From the NCBI GenBank assembly GCA_947069175.1, contig CAMTDV010000018.1:45582869-45646868 (forward strand): DNA of 64,000 nt, read 5' to 3'. Positions 47,970 to 60,575 of this stretch are shown here, one piece after another (the first letter of the stretch is position 1; each line of letters opens with the position of its first letter). The position numbers and the translations under genes were made by a program. The DNA is from Scalesia atractyloides (taxonomy: Eukaryota > Streptophyta > Magnoliopsida > Asterales > Asteraceae). Under the pieces are notes generated by a model that saw only the letters and a program-made list of their open reading frames with translations, was not told the DNA's origin and did not search any database.

Positions 47970-50923
47970 TGTGATACCCATGACGAAACCAGGTACCCCT
48001 TAATTGGTCCTAAACTTTAAGTCATGCTTAAAACAATAATTGCGCGTAAACATTGCAAACTTGCATGACTTGTGTGCTATACTGAGCAATTGTTATTATG
48101 TCTCGGAGGAATCCGAGAGCACGTCATATTCACATGACACTATTAAGGACCAACGATGCGGGGTTGGTGTCCTTAGCCTTGAACAACGTGTTAACGGAGA
48201 CTTGACGTTTAACAACGTATCAAACCTTTAATGTTGATTATTAGGTTATCGGTTGCATCATTTAAGATTCCGAGTTCCAGAAATAACTTAGTTTTGTGCC
48301 ATAGACTGTGATATAAGGTTTGAAGCTAATCGAAGCCTGGGCACGAAAAACGAAGCAGCTTCCCGGTTTAGGAAACACCTTCGTTTCGGGTATAACATAA
48401 GGCAACCAAATGGGCAAGGAACGATCGATCAAGCTTAAAAACACTTAAACTAACCTAATACGAGACTTTTATGATTAAAACGTAACTGGGTTCGGATTTC
48501 GAGACAGTTATGCTCAGTTTTTAAAACCGAGTCTTTTGACACTAAAAACGAGAAAAACGGAGCCCCTTTCGCAAATCGGAGACGCGTCTGGGACCCGAAA
48601 ACAAACCTAAACGCAACACGGAAGATAAATATCATCTTTTAGCGCACAATACTAAGCACAAGGTGGCCACATGGGGCCCACCCCAAACCGCCACCCCCTA
48701 TATTTTATTATTTTTTTCTTTTAAATTCTTTTTATTATTTCATTTTTACTTAATTTCTTCTTCAAATCTGCACTAAAACACTTTCACCTCAGCTGATCTT
48801 GAACTAACAACTTCAAATCAAACGTATAACTCTTGTTTCATAAGGTTTTAATCATAATTTCTTGAGAAAACTTGGTTTAGGTCATGAAAACCATTTTTAA
48901 TCCATGATTTTTGGAAGTTAAACAAGTTTATGGGCTGAATAAGAACACCTTGGGAATTCCCTGGTGTTATATGGCAGCCTTGGTCCTAAATCTTTGGGTT
49001 TTGATACCCTAATTAACACCTATTCGACAAAAATCGCATAACTATTCGATAAACCGAAAAGCCGTGAAACAAAGCTAGTTCTAGCATATTTGGATTTTAC
49101 TTGATGTGTAGGTACTGAATATAGCTCCTACACCCTTCTTAACTCAAGATAAACCTGTGAAAACGGAGCTTGCGCTAGGTATATCACCCGAAAAACGAAT
49201 CTAGAGTAGGCAGATTATTTTTGAGTATAACATGGTCCGTGTTACTTGGATTGAGCTGAAATTTGGTTTGGTGATGTAGGGTATTGTTAGGAAGACCATG
49301 TAAAATTTTAGAATTGTTGGAAGTTTCTACGGTTTTTGGTGAATTTTTTACTGTTTTAACAAAGAATTTTGGAAAAATTACCAAAGGAATTCAATAAATC
49401 ACCAAATTCTACAGAGACACTGAGGAACATATGTGGAGTGTTCTGGGAAATTTCAGAGTCCATTGGTTGAGTTTTGATTAGGGTTAAAATCCTCGTTTTT
49501 GCGAGTTTTCGGTAGCCAGGAACGCACCGAAACGAAATCGGAAAAATCTCAAATTTTTGGGAGAAGTTCCTGGACATGTAAAGGATGTTCTGGAATGTTT
49601 TGGGAAATTTTGGACTTCAATTGATAATTAATGTTAATTATATGATTAAATATTGTGTTATAAATAATTGTTTTAAATAAGGAAATGTCAAAATAAATTC
49701 CCAAATTATTTTTCCCATAATCTACCGATTCTTACAAACTTTAATTAAAATTTACAGATTTTTATTCAAATTATAGATTAAATGGGAATTTATGGAATTA
49801 AAAATAGGTTATTTTAAATTAATTTCGGCAGTTTACCGTATAACGAACCTGCCGGAACCAGGAGCTGACCCAACCCGATAAATACTAAAACGGGAACACC
49901 GGGAGTATCCGGGAGATTCCCGGGCATATTGGGCACTGTGGGTGTGTCCTAAGAGAGTCGGAAAAATCCCGACGGTGAAAATGGAAACTCAAATTTGGGC
50001 AACTTAGACTCCCTAAACACCCAAACTCCCTTAATGAAAAGTTAATCATTCTTAATAACCACGTGTTGGCACTATTGGTATTCCCGTACCATTATCCGAA
50101 CACGTTAAACTACTGACTTTGGCTGGCTCGTGAAACGGTGCCCGGAAGCCAAACCGAAAACTAATACTACCCTGACCTCCATCACCATGCCAGTGTCCTA
50201 TAGACTCAATCCAGGGTGAAAACTCCTGATCAAATCTAAGTTATAACCATTACCAACCTAGATACTGATTTGAGTTCGTACTTGCATGCTTGCTACTAAA
50301 GTTGATCCTGTTGCCTGATTACCCTTTTGTTGAGACTACTACTACTTGCACTGTGAGTTTCACTCCCCCACGTTTAAACTGTTTTACTGTTTTCTGAGGT
50401 GATTTGCGTGTTACAAAATTGTGTTAATTGCACCAACATGTGATGATGTAAATTTTATAACACACGGTCCAGCAAGCTGAAGGTGTCTGTTATGACACGG
50501 TCCGACAAGCTGAAGGTGTTTGTTGTAACACGGTCCTGCTAGCTGAAGGTGTTTGTGTTGATAAATCCGTGAACGGTGACTTGTGCAATTAAACTTGTGA
50601 ACCCATATTGTTACACAACAACTAAACCAGTGGAACTCACACATCGTTTAGCTGACCGTTTTCAAAACTAACATGCATTTCAGGTAAGACTAAGCAGGAA
50701 TAAGGAACGTGCGTGTGGATGGCTTGGGTAGCAGAATGTAGCAGAATAAGAGCTTTAGTGGCTCGTAGTACCGTACTTGGACTTATGGTTTGTAATATGA
50801 TACTATTAGTATGTTGTAATCGAGGTTCCCTTTGTATGTGATATCATGTTTTTAAATTATGGGGAATTACCATGTGTCTGCCGCACCCTGCAATTGTCTT
50901 CCGCTGCGAGTCGGGGTGAGACC
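47970..50923 (+). mobile_element. 3' LTR of B (2.95 kb)
   Basis: Pairs with 39179-42182. Ends GTGAGACC instead of GTGTGACA (mutated terminus). Only three 33-bp units. Confidence 0.95.
50462..50560 (+). repeat. Three 33-bp tandem units in 3' LTR of B
   Basis: Starts at 50462, 50495 and 50528; two fewer than the 5' LTR. Confidence 0.9.
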
Positions 50924-50928
50924 ATAGG
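50924..50928 (+). repeat. Target duplication ATAGG (right) of B
   Basis: Identical to 39174-39178. Confidence 0.95.
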
Positions 50929-51333
50929 TTTTGTGAGTATGTCAAATTCATGGCCTTGTATATGTATTGCAATACCTCGTTGAACCACTAGATTCGTTAA
51001 TTGAAAACCTTGTATCAAAAATGTTTGGTATTGCAATATTGTTAACCAACTAAAATAAGTTGGTTAAAGTTTACAAAAATCTTGTAGCCATGAATCTTGA
51101 CTAAAAAATTTATTTTGAAAAATCAAGTAGTAAATCGATTTAAAAGAAAACTTCGTATGGTTAATATCTTTAATTGAAAATCGTTGCGTGTCATCGTTCA
51201 AAACCTTGTCCAATTGATTAAGATAAGGCCACGGTATGCAATACAATAAAAGCACTTATATATAGGAAGTACCAACGGCGTATCCACCATGCTTTTATTA
51301 TATTACACCCGTCGTGTTATCTTAATCTCCTAT

Positions 51334-51450
51334 CGTAAACCAATCGTTCAAACATCCTTGTTACAAACCAATCGTTCAATCGTCCTTGTTATAAACCAAT
51401 CGTTCAATCGTCCTTGTTATAAACCAATCATTCAATCGTCCTTGTTTTAA
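51334..51450. repeat. 28-bp tandem repeat in LTR C
   Basis: Four copies of TAAACCAATCGTTCAATCGT plus CCTTGTTA, the first diverged. Confidence 0.85.
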
Positions 51451-52942
51451 TTGTGAAAACTTTTGGTCGTTTTAGTGTATACATTCAAACCTGTGTTGAC
51501 TCGTCTATACCACCAAAGGGTATCTTTAAATCGACTAACAAACCACCAAAGGGTTTGTTAAATAAAACGTTTTGGTCGTTCCCCAAACTACCCACCAAAT
51601 TCCAGTGAATAGCCTAGTAACGGGATTGTCAGTCTTATGGTACCATAACTTACTACTGGTCGGCTTGGCCAAAGCTAATGAATGTCATTCGTGTTATGGA
51701 TACAATGCACCAACAAGTTCATTCACATTATTGAAATCGATGTGTTTTATATAAACCATAGACTTTGTGTTACGAAAACTTGAAAACAGTTTAGCACATA
51801 TGAATCACCCCAAAATATTTGCAAAACATAAACGAGGGGATCTATGTACTAACTTGGGATTGCAATGTAATTATTGGATCAAATGATATATCAAAGCTTC
51901 AAACGATCAAAGATTCAAGCGTGTCCTAAAATCGGATAACTATGTAAATATCGGGACTTTAATCGGTGGATCGGATAGAAGGAGGTCTTGTAAACCAAAT
52001 GAGTGTTGGAACTCGTATGAAATGGTTTAACAAAGTCTACATTTTGATTTGAAATAAAACCTAAGTGCTTTTGACCCGTTATGACTCGTTAAGGTAAGTT
52101 TTATATTTACGTAAATACGTGTCCGGATGGTTAGATATGTGTTATGATAAGTCTTATATGCCAAAATAAGTTTAATATAGTTGTAACTTTAGTTTATATG
52201 TCAAAATGTTGGTTACAGATGCTTAACGTTGATTTATGTGCAAAAAGGGCATTTTGGTCATTTATAAAGGCATATTAAGCGACTTAACATAATACTAACC
52301 AAATGACGTGACCATAAGGTATAACCTCATAGGGTTATTCCCTATACAACTATGGTCACAAATATGTGTTTGATCGGATCCTAAGATCGACAAACGGGTC
52401 GGATTCGAAAGTCAAAGCGGTGGTCAAGACCGCTCGACTTACGACCCTAAATAAGCACTAAACTAAAAGTGACGAATTAGACATCTCAAAACATGTCTAA
52501 CTAAGTTATAAAAATGTTTTTGTGTCAAAATTTAGTGTTTTGATACCCGAAAATAGTTCCGTCGCAAAATGCACATAATGCGCATTTTGACCGAAACTTT
52601 GACTCATCACTTCGACTAGTAAACGTGCTAATTAGTAGGCGTGATCACTAAGGATCATAACCATCGTGCTTACGATCACGCTGCAAAGTCCAATTGGACT
52701 TTGCTTTGACCAATTCATGGTTAGAGCTGAAAGTCAAACAGAAAGCTGTTTGACTTTTAGCTCAAAATAGCTAAAGAAATGAACAAGACTTGGAAAGAAC
52801 ACTTACTTGTGTTGAAGAACACTTGAAGAGCTCAAGGATGAAGAATTGCTCAGATGGGAGGCCTCCACAAAGGTGGTAGCACTCTAACTAGAGCAATGAG
52901 AAAGAATGAAGAAGATGAGCAAAGGAAATGTCCAAAATGATC

Positions 52943-52950
52943 TATTTATA
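52943..52950 (-). promoter_or_regulatory. TATA box of LTR C
   Basis: Minus-strand CTATAAATAGA, a textbook plant TATA element, in the LTR on the coding strand of element C; start of transcription expected near 52915. Confidence 0.6.
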
Positions 52951-53811
52951 GTAATCTTGAAGCAACGAGATCATTCCAAGTGTTAAGGGTTGTTTCCAGA
53001 TCATTACAAGTGTATAATGATGTGTTGCAACCAGAGGAAGTGTGGCAATTTCGAATGCTTAGTGTCCAAGGCCTTAAACAAGAAGCTGCCAAGTTTCTGT
53101 TGAGCTGGGGGGTCCTTACGGACGGAATGGGCTATGGGCTTACGGTCCATAAGCCCTTTAGCTGGCATCAACTTTTGAAAAATGGTAGAACAGGCCCCTG
53201 AACTCGTTTTGTCCCGTTTTGGCATTTCTAACACCCGTTAACCTGATTTTTAAGCTTTATAAGATAAAGCTTAGGGAACTTGAAATATACCCGGAAATGT
53301 CACGAATGTCGGTTCGTTCGGTTGTACGGTTGGGTTTTTTGCTTAATTATGACGAATGCTTTAATTAACACGTAAATGACCGTAATTGCATACCGAATGA
53401 TATATTTGCATTCCAATCATAGATTTTAATTATTAAAAAAAATTTTGGATCTACGTACGTGTTCCGTGTTAAGAAATACGCGAATCGGCGTACTTTCACA
53501 AAATTTGCAAAATAGTCCCTGGAGTTGCATAAGCATGTTTTTTCCATACGAAACCCTTCAAAACTTATTTCTAAGTTATGCAAAGGTTATTTTCATTGTT
53601 ACGGAGTGTACGTCGCGTTAAACTGATTAGGTTTGCGTAACAGTTTGTGATTACACTTCCAGAAATCATTCGAGAGTTTGTTATCGTGTAATAATTGAAT
53701 ACGTGAAATTGTCATGATAAAAATACAATCTTTGTAAATAAAACACAATATTTCATTGATTGATAATTTGTTTTGGAATCGTTACATGATCAAATCACCA
53801 AAAATGTCACA

Positions 53812-53826
53812 ATCTCCCCCACTTTA
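53812..53826 (-). other. Polypurine tract of C
   Basis: Minus-strand AAAGTGGGGGAGAT directly before the LTR start TGTGACA. Confidence 0.75.
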
Positions 53827-53845
53827 TGAAATTTCGTCCTGAAAT

Positions 53846-55290
53846 TTAATTAGAGGAAACGTGTGGAAATAGATGTGGGTATTTCGCTTTCATTTGATCC
53901 TCTCGTTCCCAAGTAAATCCTAGGTCACGTTTGGATTCCCAGAGAACTTTAACTATTGTTATTCTTCTTCGCTTATATTTCTTGACTTCATGGTCCAAAG
54001 TCTCCACAAGTTTCTCGAAAAAGTGCATAGTGTCATCAACGTGAATTTCATCGAGGGGGATGTGAAGATTTGCGTCAGCTAAACATTTCTTTAGATTGGA
54101 CAAGTGGAATGTTGGGTGAACATTCCCAAGTTCAGGAGGTATCTCAAGTCGGTAGGCTACCTTTCCTATTCTATCAACAATCTTGAATGGTCCAACGTAT
54201 CGTGGTCAAGTTTTCCTTTCTTTCCAAATCTGACCACTCCTTTCCAAGGGGATACCTTGAGTAGGATGTGATCACCAACCTGAAATTCCAAAGGCTTACG
54301 TCGCTTATCCGCACAACTCTTTTGACGGCTTCTAGCTGTCAGAAGGTTATCGCGTATTTTCTTGACTTTGTCTGTTGTGTCATGAATAAGTTCAGGTCAA
54401 GTAAACTGAGACTCTCCAACTTCATTCCAACAGACAGGTGAATGACATTTTTGACCGTATAAAGCTTCGAAAGGCGCCATGTTGATGCTGGCGTGATAAC
54501 TGTTGTTGTAAGAGAATTCAATCAACGGTAGATGCGAATCCAAAGTACCACCAAAGTCTATCACACAAGCTCTAAGCATATCCTCCAATGTTTGAATTGT
54601 TCTTTCGGTTTGTCCATCCGTTTAAGGATGATAAGTAGTGCTCAGATTGAGTTTGGTTCCCATAGCAGATTGCATTGTCTTCCAAAAGTGAGATGAGAAC
54701 CGAGCATCTCTAACAGATATTATGTCCAAAGGAACACCATGACGAGATACAATCTCATCGTCATAGATTTTGGCGAGTTTGTCAACAGAGTAATCCTCAC
54801 GAATTACCAAAAAGTGTGCTGACTTTGTTAGACGATCAATGAGTACCCAAATAGCATCATGACCTCTAGATGTGCGTGGTAGTTTAGCAATGAGATCCAT
54901 CGCAATGTTCTCCTATTCCATACTGGTAATTCTGGTTGTTCAAGCAAACCAGATGGGGGTTGATGTTCGGCCTTGACTTTAAGACAAGTTAGGCATTTCG
55001 ACACATACAAGGCAATATCCGATTTCATACCCGGCCCCCAATACTGGGTACGGAGATCCTTGTACATTTTGTCTGCACCAAGATGGATTGAATAACGAGA
55101 CTTATGAGCTTCGTCCATCAAAAAGCTGCGGAGATTGTCTTGACTTGGAACCCATAAACGGTTCAAATAATAAAGTAACCCATTGTCTTTCGTTTTAAGT
55201 TGTAGTTCGAGATTCTGAGGCAGCTCATTTTTTAACAAGCTTTGGTCAACACATGTACGTTGTGCTTGTAGATTACGTGTCTGGATATCA
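53846..55290 (-). pseudogene. Integrase with chromodomain of C
   Basis: Minus strand from about 55240: HKSRYSIHLGADKMYKD, CLTCLKVK near 54985, core VLIDRLTKSAHF, SVRDARFSSHFW (Asp context altered), then EDMLRACVIDFGG, FSYNNSYHAS and a chromodomain end (TLDHEVKKYKRR, VKVLWESKRDLGFTWE) at 53846. Frame changes near 54895, 54605, 54397 and 54200. Confidence 0.85.
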
Positions 55291-56254
55291 GATGGTATTC
55301 AAACACAATGAAGCTTGACACGTTCCTTACGACTAAGCGCATCGGCTACGACATTCTCCTTGCCAGGATGGTAGCGACTTTCACAGTCGTAGTCGTTCAA
55401 GAGTTCGACGCAGCGTGGTTGTCTCATGTTCAGTTCCTTTTGATTGAATACGTGTTGGAGACTTTTGTGGTCCGTGAAAACCACGCATTTCGTACCATAA
55501 AGATAATGTCTCCAAATTGTGAGAGCAAAAACTACGCCCAACTCAAGATCATTAGTTGTGTAGTTCTTCTCGTGAGTTTTCAATTGTCTTGACGCATAGG
55601 CTATAACTTTATCTCGTTGCATGAGAACACAACCAAGGCCTAGATTAGATGCATCACAATATACAACAAAATCATCGTTGCCATCGGGTAAAGATAGGAT
55701 AGGTGCATCGCAGAGTTTTTGTTTCTGAGTTTGGAAAGCTTCCTATTGTTAAGGTCCCCACTCAAAAGGCTTATTATTTTGAGTTAAAGTGGTGAGGGGA
55801 ACCATGATATTTGAGAAGTTCGCAATGAAGCGTCGATAGTATCCAGCAAGACCAAAAAATGAGCGAACTTTTGTAGGAGTAGTGGGTGTGTTCCAATCCT
55901 TAATCGGAGTGATTTTTGAAGGATCCACATGTATACCTTGCTCATTGACTATGTGACCCAAGAATTGATTTTCTTTCAACCAAAACTCACATTTGGAGAA
56001 TTTGGCATAAAGCTGTTATTTCTTTTGTAGTTCCATGTTAATCGAATATGTTGTTCGTGATCGGCTCGAGACTTTGAATAAATGAGGATGTCGTCGATGA
56101 AAACAATGATGAACTTTTCCAAATAAGGTTTACAAACGCGATTCATCAAGTCCATGAAGACGGCTGGAGCATTCGTCAACCCAAAAGGCATGACAGTAAA
56201 CTAGTAGTGACCATATCGTGTGCAGAAAGCAGTTTTGAAAATATCTTCCTCGGC
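55290..56254 (-). pseudogene. RNase H and 3' part of RT of C
   Basis: RT: EEDIFKTAFCTRYGH near 56240, MPFGLTNAPAVF, FIDDILIYSKSRADHEQH, FLGHIVNEQGIHVD, FGLAGYYRRF. RNase H: MQRDKVIAYASRQL, YTTNDLELG, FTDHKSLQH, HPGKENVVADALSR near 55330. Breaks near 56030, 55745 and 55625. The upstream part is displaced to 58122 by a solo LTR. Confidence 0.85.
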
Positions 56255-56259
56255 TACAC
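56255..56259 (+). repeat. Target duplication TACAC (left) of solo LTR E
   Basis: Identical to 58117-58121. Confidence 0.9.
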
Positions 56260-58116
56260 TGATATTTGTTAAAATATACACAATTTAGTCCCCCATTTTA
56301 CATGTTTTCGGCCATAAAACCATGGATTAGACACCTAATCGTGTATGTTTTCATTTGCAGGCCTTAAACAGCGTACCGGACGAGGAGATGCAGAAAACAA
56401 GGATTTTCCAGGCGAAACGGCGAAGTTGCAGACTTTCTGTGAAGATTCAGATAGTGCACGGCCGTGCTGAGGATTGGCACGGCCGTGCCAACCCAGATCA
56501 AAAGGGCTGCACCGGACGTGCACGCCCTGGGGCAAGCCAAGTTCACGCCATGCACGGCCGTGCTGATGGATGGCACGACCGTGCACGTCTATTTTCCTCG
56601 AGTGCACCGACCGTGCGACCCAAGTGCCGGCTCATCTCGGACATGCACGACCGTGCCAATCTCTGGCTTGGCCGTGCCATTTTCAAAACCTTATCCGGAT
56701 AAGATGACGTCACCAAATTGCGGTAATATTGCACGGCCATGTGGATAAAGTGCACGGCCGCGCGGGGCCTGAAATGTTATAAAACAAGGCAGAACTCACT
56801 TATCGTGGACTGGACTTTTTGGGAGCGTCTTCTGGCGATTTTTTGGGCTCCGGTAACAACTTGTTTTGCTCCGATTCAAGCCCCCATTGTGCCTAGAAGC
56901 TCCATTACCATCCGGTTCTTCAATCTTTAGCTTGTCTATGGTTTGATTCTTGAAGCTTTCCATTATTTTGATTATGTTTCAAGCTTTTAGATTGTTTTTT
57001 ATGTAATATTGTAGCCTCATGGCAAAAACACTTTGAATTCCTTGCTTGTTAAACAACCATTAGATGTTAATCATGTTTGTAATGACACTTAATAACTTTT
57101 TATGTTAATCCTTGGTGATTGTTTTGCAACCTTGTTATTGATATTGGATTCTTGATTATAGTTAATTATTTTGGATGATTAGTTCATGGTTAGTTAGGAT
57201 ATTTGAAAGAAGAAGCCTAATTAATCTCGCATTAGTAAACCTTTAGCTTAGTTAAAAATGTTCACCCGATGAGACTAGAAATGGGTATTGGGTTAATAAG
57301 GGGTAATTAATGTTAATCAAGAGTACTTTCCATCGCGTAAGGACCTTAGCGGGTTAGATGGTGTCGTTATGAATTCTTAACATAAATCATAAGCTTAGTT
57401 AGTAGTTTTGGCCAAAATTGCTTTCTTAGTAAATTTATGTTTAAGATTCGTAAAATAGACTCGGTTGTGACTTAATCTAGGTTATGCTTGTCTCGGTGGT
57501 TGCATTGTGTTTATTGGTGTAACTTTCCTTGATTTAGTGAGGTTAGAAAACTCTTAACGGATGACTAACTTATTTTTAAAGGATTTCCATAAACATTAAT
57601 CAATAGGGGCATTAAAGAACAACTTTAGGTGGTTAAAGTGTGTTTATCGTTTTAACTTTCCGAAGAGTTGTCATGTTAGGATTCCCGAAAGGGATACTAA
57701 TTGTCTTTGAAAAATGGAAAATTGACCAAGTGACTTAGTGGCATAACCGACTTAGTTAACATATTCCGGTTGTTCATAAAGCAAGGCTATACTTATATTT
57801 TTCATATTTGGAGTCGTTATATTTACAAAAAGAAAAGGAAACAAAAATATTATGTTTTAGTCATTTTAGTTTAAACACTTTATCAACCTATCTTTTTATA
57901 CCGATAGAATATTGACAAAGGTTTAGTATTATCGTCTCCGCCCGCATCCATGGATCGATACTTGGTTCTTACCGATACTTTACTACATATATGACGGGGT
58001 ACACTTGCCCTTTCGGTGTGTGTTTTAATGTTGAAGTATAAATCATTTTTATAAATTTAAAACCGAACCGTGTGTACAATTCATTGTAAAAAATATGTAT
58101 ATATACGTACACGTCA
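56260..58116 (+). mobile_element. Solo LTR of family E, 1.86 kb
   Basis: TGATATTTG... to ...TACACGTCA, matching the E LTRs over the full length, with TACAC on both sides. It sits in the RT of element C and left no internal sequence, so it arose by LTR-LTR recombination. Confidence 0.93.
56455..56765. repeat. Palindrome array in solo LTR E
   Basis: About ten GCACGGCCGTGC-like palindromes, several perfect, with different spacers from the other copies. Confidence 0.85.
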
Positions 58117-58121
58117 TACAC
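58117..58121 (+). repeat. Target duplication TACAC (right) of solo LTR E
   Basis: Identical to 56255-56259. Confidence 0.9.
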
Positions 58122-58735
58122 GAAGCTGATGATACCCAGAACGCAAATCGATATTTGAAAACATGTAGCACCTTGTAGTTAATCAAAAAGATCGTCAATT
58201 CGTGGTAGGGGATATCGATTCTTGATTTTGAGTTTGTTGAGAAAACTCACGATAATCGATACACATACGGAAGGATCCATCCTTCTTTTTCACAAATAGG
58301 ACAGGAGCGCCCCACGGTGAATAGCTCAGACGAATGAATCCTTTATCAGACAGTTCTTGAAGCTGTTTCGGTAACTCTTGCATCTCAGATGGTGCAAGAC
58401 GGTAAGGAGATTTAGCAATCGGGTTAGCACTAGGTACAAGATCAATGCGGAACTCAACTTGTCGTACAAGAGATAGACCAGGTAGATCTTCAGGGAATAC
58501 CTCAGGATAATCCCGAATAATAGGGATATCTTGAATACTCTTACCCTTGCCTTTCTTCTCCATGATATGCGCTAAGAAAGCTACATAATTCTTTCGTAGG
58601 TATATTTGGGCTTGGGTACAAGTCATGACTTTAAGATTACTAGCGGGTTTTTCTCCATGAACTTCCAAGACTTCACCAGAGGGAAGAGGTATTCGAACTA
58701 TCTTATCAAAATAGATCACGTCGGCTACATTTTAC
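58122..58735 (-). pseudogene. 5' part of RT and protease-RT linker of C
   Basis: Minus strand from 58735: VIYFDKIVRIPLPSGE (end of protease domain), QAQIYLRKNYVAFLAH, RDYPEVFPEDLPGLSLVRQ, WGAPVLFVKKKDGSFRM, CIDYRE, then a frame break near 58245, DDLFD, LRSGYHQLR-like sequence up to the insertion at 58121. The protease active site and gag are absent; sequence changes at about 58735 to the leader of element D. Confidence 0.8.
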
Positions 58736-59138
58736 TCAAATTTGTACAACACTTTTCTATTTTGCGTAGGTGATCTACTTGGGTAAATTAAGTAGCACAG
58801 ATAATAACGTTTGCGCGAGTTAGTAATCACAGTTCCTACGTAAGCACCTTTATTGGATTTTTATATAAGTGTACCAAAGGTCTTAAATGCATGTTTCCAT
58901 AACATCTCATGGTTTTGCTTACTGTATGTAACCTTATCATGTACTGTATTTGAAACGCAACACTAGTGTATGTTTAAAACCAAAATGTTGACTCATTGTC
59001 TCGGCAATGGTTGGAACCCATATTCGAGTCCTAGGCGTTCGGTATGCATTCAAAGTCTTAATAATCTAATGTCCCCAAAGGAAAGTGAGGTTAGAGCCTA
59101 GGTATCTCTACAGAAACCTAATTCGCTGAAACCTATAG
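58736..59138 (-). other. Leader sequence, probably of element D, gene-free
   Basis: No coding region. Lies between the D PBS and the break in element C. Confidence 0.4.
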
Positions 59139-59150
59139 CTCTGACACCAA
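59139..59150 (-). other. Primer-binding site of D
   Basis: Minus-strand TTGGTGTCAGAG, 2 nt from the LTR end ...GGGGTGTGACA. One base differs from the usual TTGGTATCAGAG. Confidence 0.7.
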
Positions 59151-59679
59151 TCTGTCACACCCCGTTAAATCGATTACATCAGAGCCGGGCATGAACTGAC
59201 TGGTATCTTCATTGCACAGCGGAAGTATTTTAATGCTAAGACTTCTAGAAAGTGAACGCCCGCTAAGTATTCGAATCCCCATGGGTGTTCCTATTCCAAC
59301 CGTGCCATAATTTGAAAATGTAACCTGAGAAAGAAACATGCGAAAAATCAACATAAAGTTGAGTGAGTTCATAGTTTGTTTTGAAAAAGATTTTAAACAA
59401 ATCTTTTTGTTTACCGGTTTAAAGTTGTTGAGAAAACATAAATAAAATCATTTTTCTCGGCATGTCAATTGAAAACCTTGTTTTTGTAATATTTGAATAC
59501 CCGTCGATGTCCGCGTACGACAAAGACAACATGCCCGCATGAGCCTATAACCCACCCCAAGCTAGTAAGTGCACCGTTTACTCAAGACAGTAGACTAACA
59601 AGCGACATAGTTCTAATATGAAGCGAGGACTTCACTGTACAGTTTTAAGCGACCCTACGGCCCTTAGTGTTGAGTAGTG

Positions 59680-59915
59680 GACAATCCAGTCCTTGTGTCT
59701 ATAAGTAGGACCAAACAATCCTCTTATTTGTATGTAGGACAAACCAGTCCTTGTGTCATTCGTGCCTCGCACGAGCATGCGTGGGCCTAGCCCACTAGTT
59801 TCTTTGTGCCTCGCACAAATGAGAATGAGCCTAGCCCATTTGAGTCTGTAAGCAGGACCAACCAGTCACATTAGTTGTATGTAGGACAATCCAGTCCCGT
59901 TGTAGCTAGGACATT
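59680..59915. repeat. Degenerate GTAGGACAATCCAGTCC repeats in LTR D
   Basis: About five variants of GTAGGACAAACCAGTCC plus two of GTGCCTCGCAC...CCTAGCCCA. Confidence 0.7.
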
Positions 59916-60525
59916 CCCGTCTCTAGTAATGAAACTCATGCACGTTTTGAAAATACGTGTGTGTTTTGTAAAACCGGTATATTGAACATAAACCTTCGTA
60001 AACCATTTGAGTTATTGAAATCCTTTCGTAACACGGTTTAGAAATATGAATCCTTTTGTTTCTCGATGTTTTGTGTACTTTGTCAAAACTTGCATCTCTT
60101 TTCACCCACAAAAACATTTAAGAAAATGTAAAACTGAAAAAAATGAGGGTTATGAACTCACAGATTTGCGTTCCATGCAACTAGCAATCCGAATGTCCAA
60201 ATAGTAATATATAATCCTGACCTACAAGTGCTCTAATCCAATAAAACACTATGAGCCTATATAATGTGTGTAGTATACGCGTTAGCATGTATCAAATCAC
60301 CCAACTAGCTAGATGGTATCCATGTTAACTTTGAAAAATGTAAATGTTTGAAACACGAAGAAACGTTGCTTATACTTTTATGATCCTAGAAAATACATTT
60401 ATAAAATTTATAAATATGTGTGATGCATGAAACTATGACCCTTATAGTATCCAACCTTATAATCAATGCTCGGGTTTGTATGATAACAATTTCATACTAG
60501 CCCGGAAACAAATAACAATAGGTTT

Positions 60526-60526
<1 letters not shown>

Positions 60527-60569
<43 letters not shown>
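60527..60569. repeat. (TA)n microsatellite
   Basis: Pure TA run of about 42 bp. Confidence 0.95.

Positions 60570-60575
<6 letters not shown>

Larger units (their letters stand above)
39179..50923 (+). mobile_element. Ty3/gypsy chromovirus B, complete structure, 11.7 kb
   Basis: LTRs 39179-42182 and 47970-50923, PBS, upstream ORF, gag-protease, RT, RNase H, integrase with chromodomain, polypurine tract, and perfect ATAGG duplication. Related to but clearly different from family A (Tekay/Del-like). Coding parts have several stops, frameshifts and small deletions. Inserted in the LTR of element C. Confidence 0.95.
50929..53811 (-). mobile_element. LTR of element C, right part
   Basis: Continues 38879-39178. 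Plus-strand end AAAATGTCACA, i.e. minus-strand start TGTGACATTTT. Contains a tandem repeat and a TATA box. ORFs inside are short and not supported. Confidence 0.8.

Noticed and set aside
52980..53201. 73-codon ORF as a possible host gene
   Set aside because: It lies wholly inside the LTR of element C, near its TATA box, with no recognisable domain.
59923..60117. Small ORFs in LTR D and to the window end
   Set aside because: Short, AT-rich, no motifs, within LTR or leader sequence.
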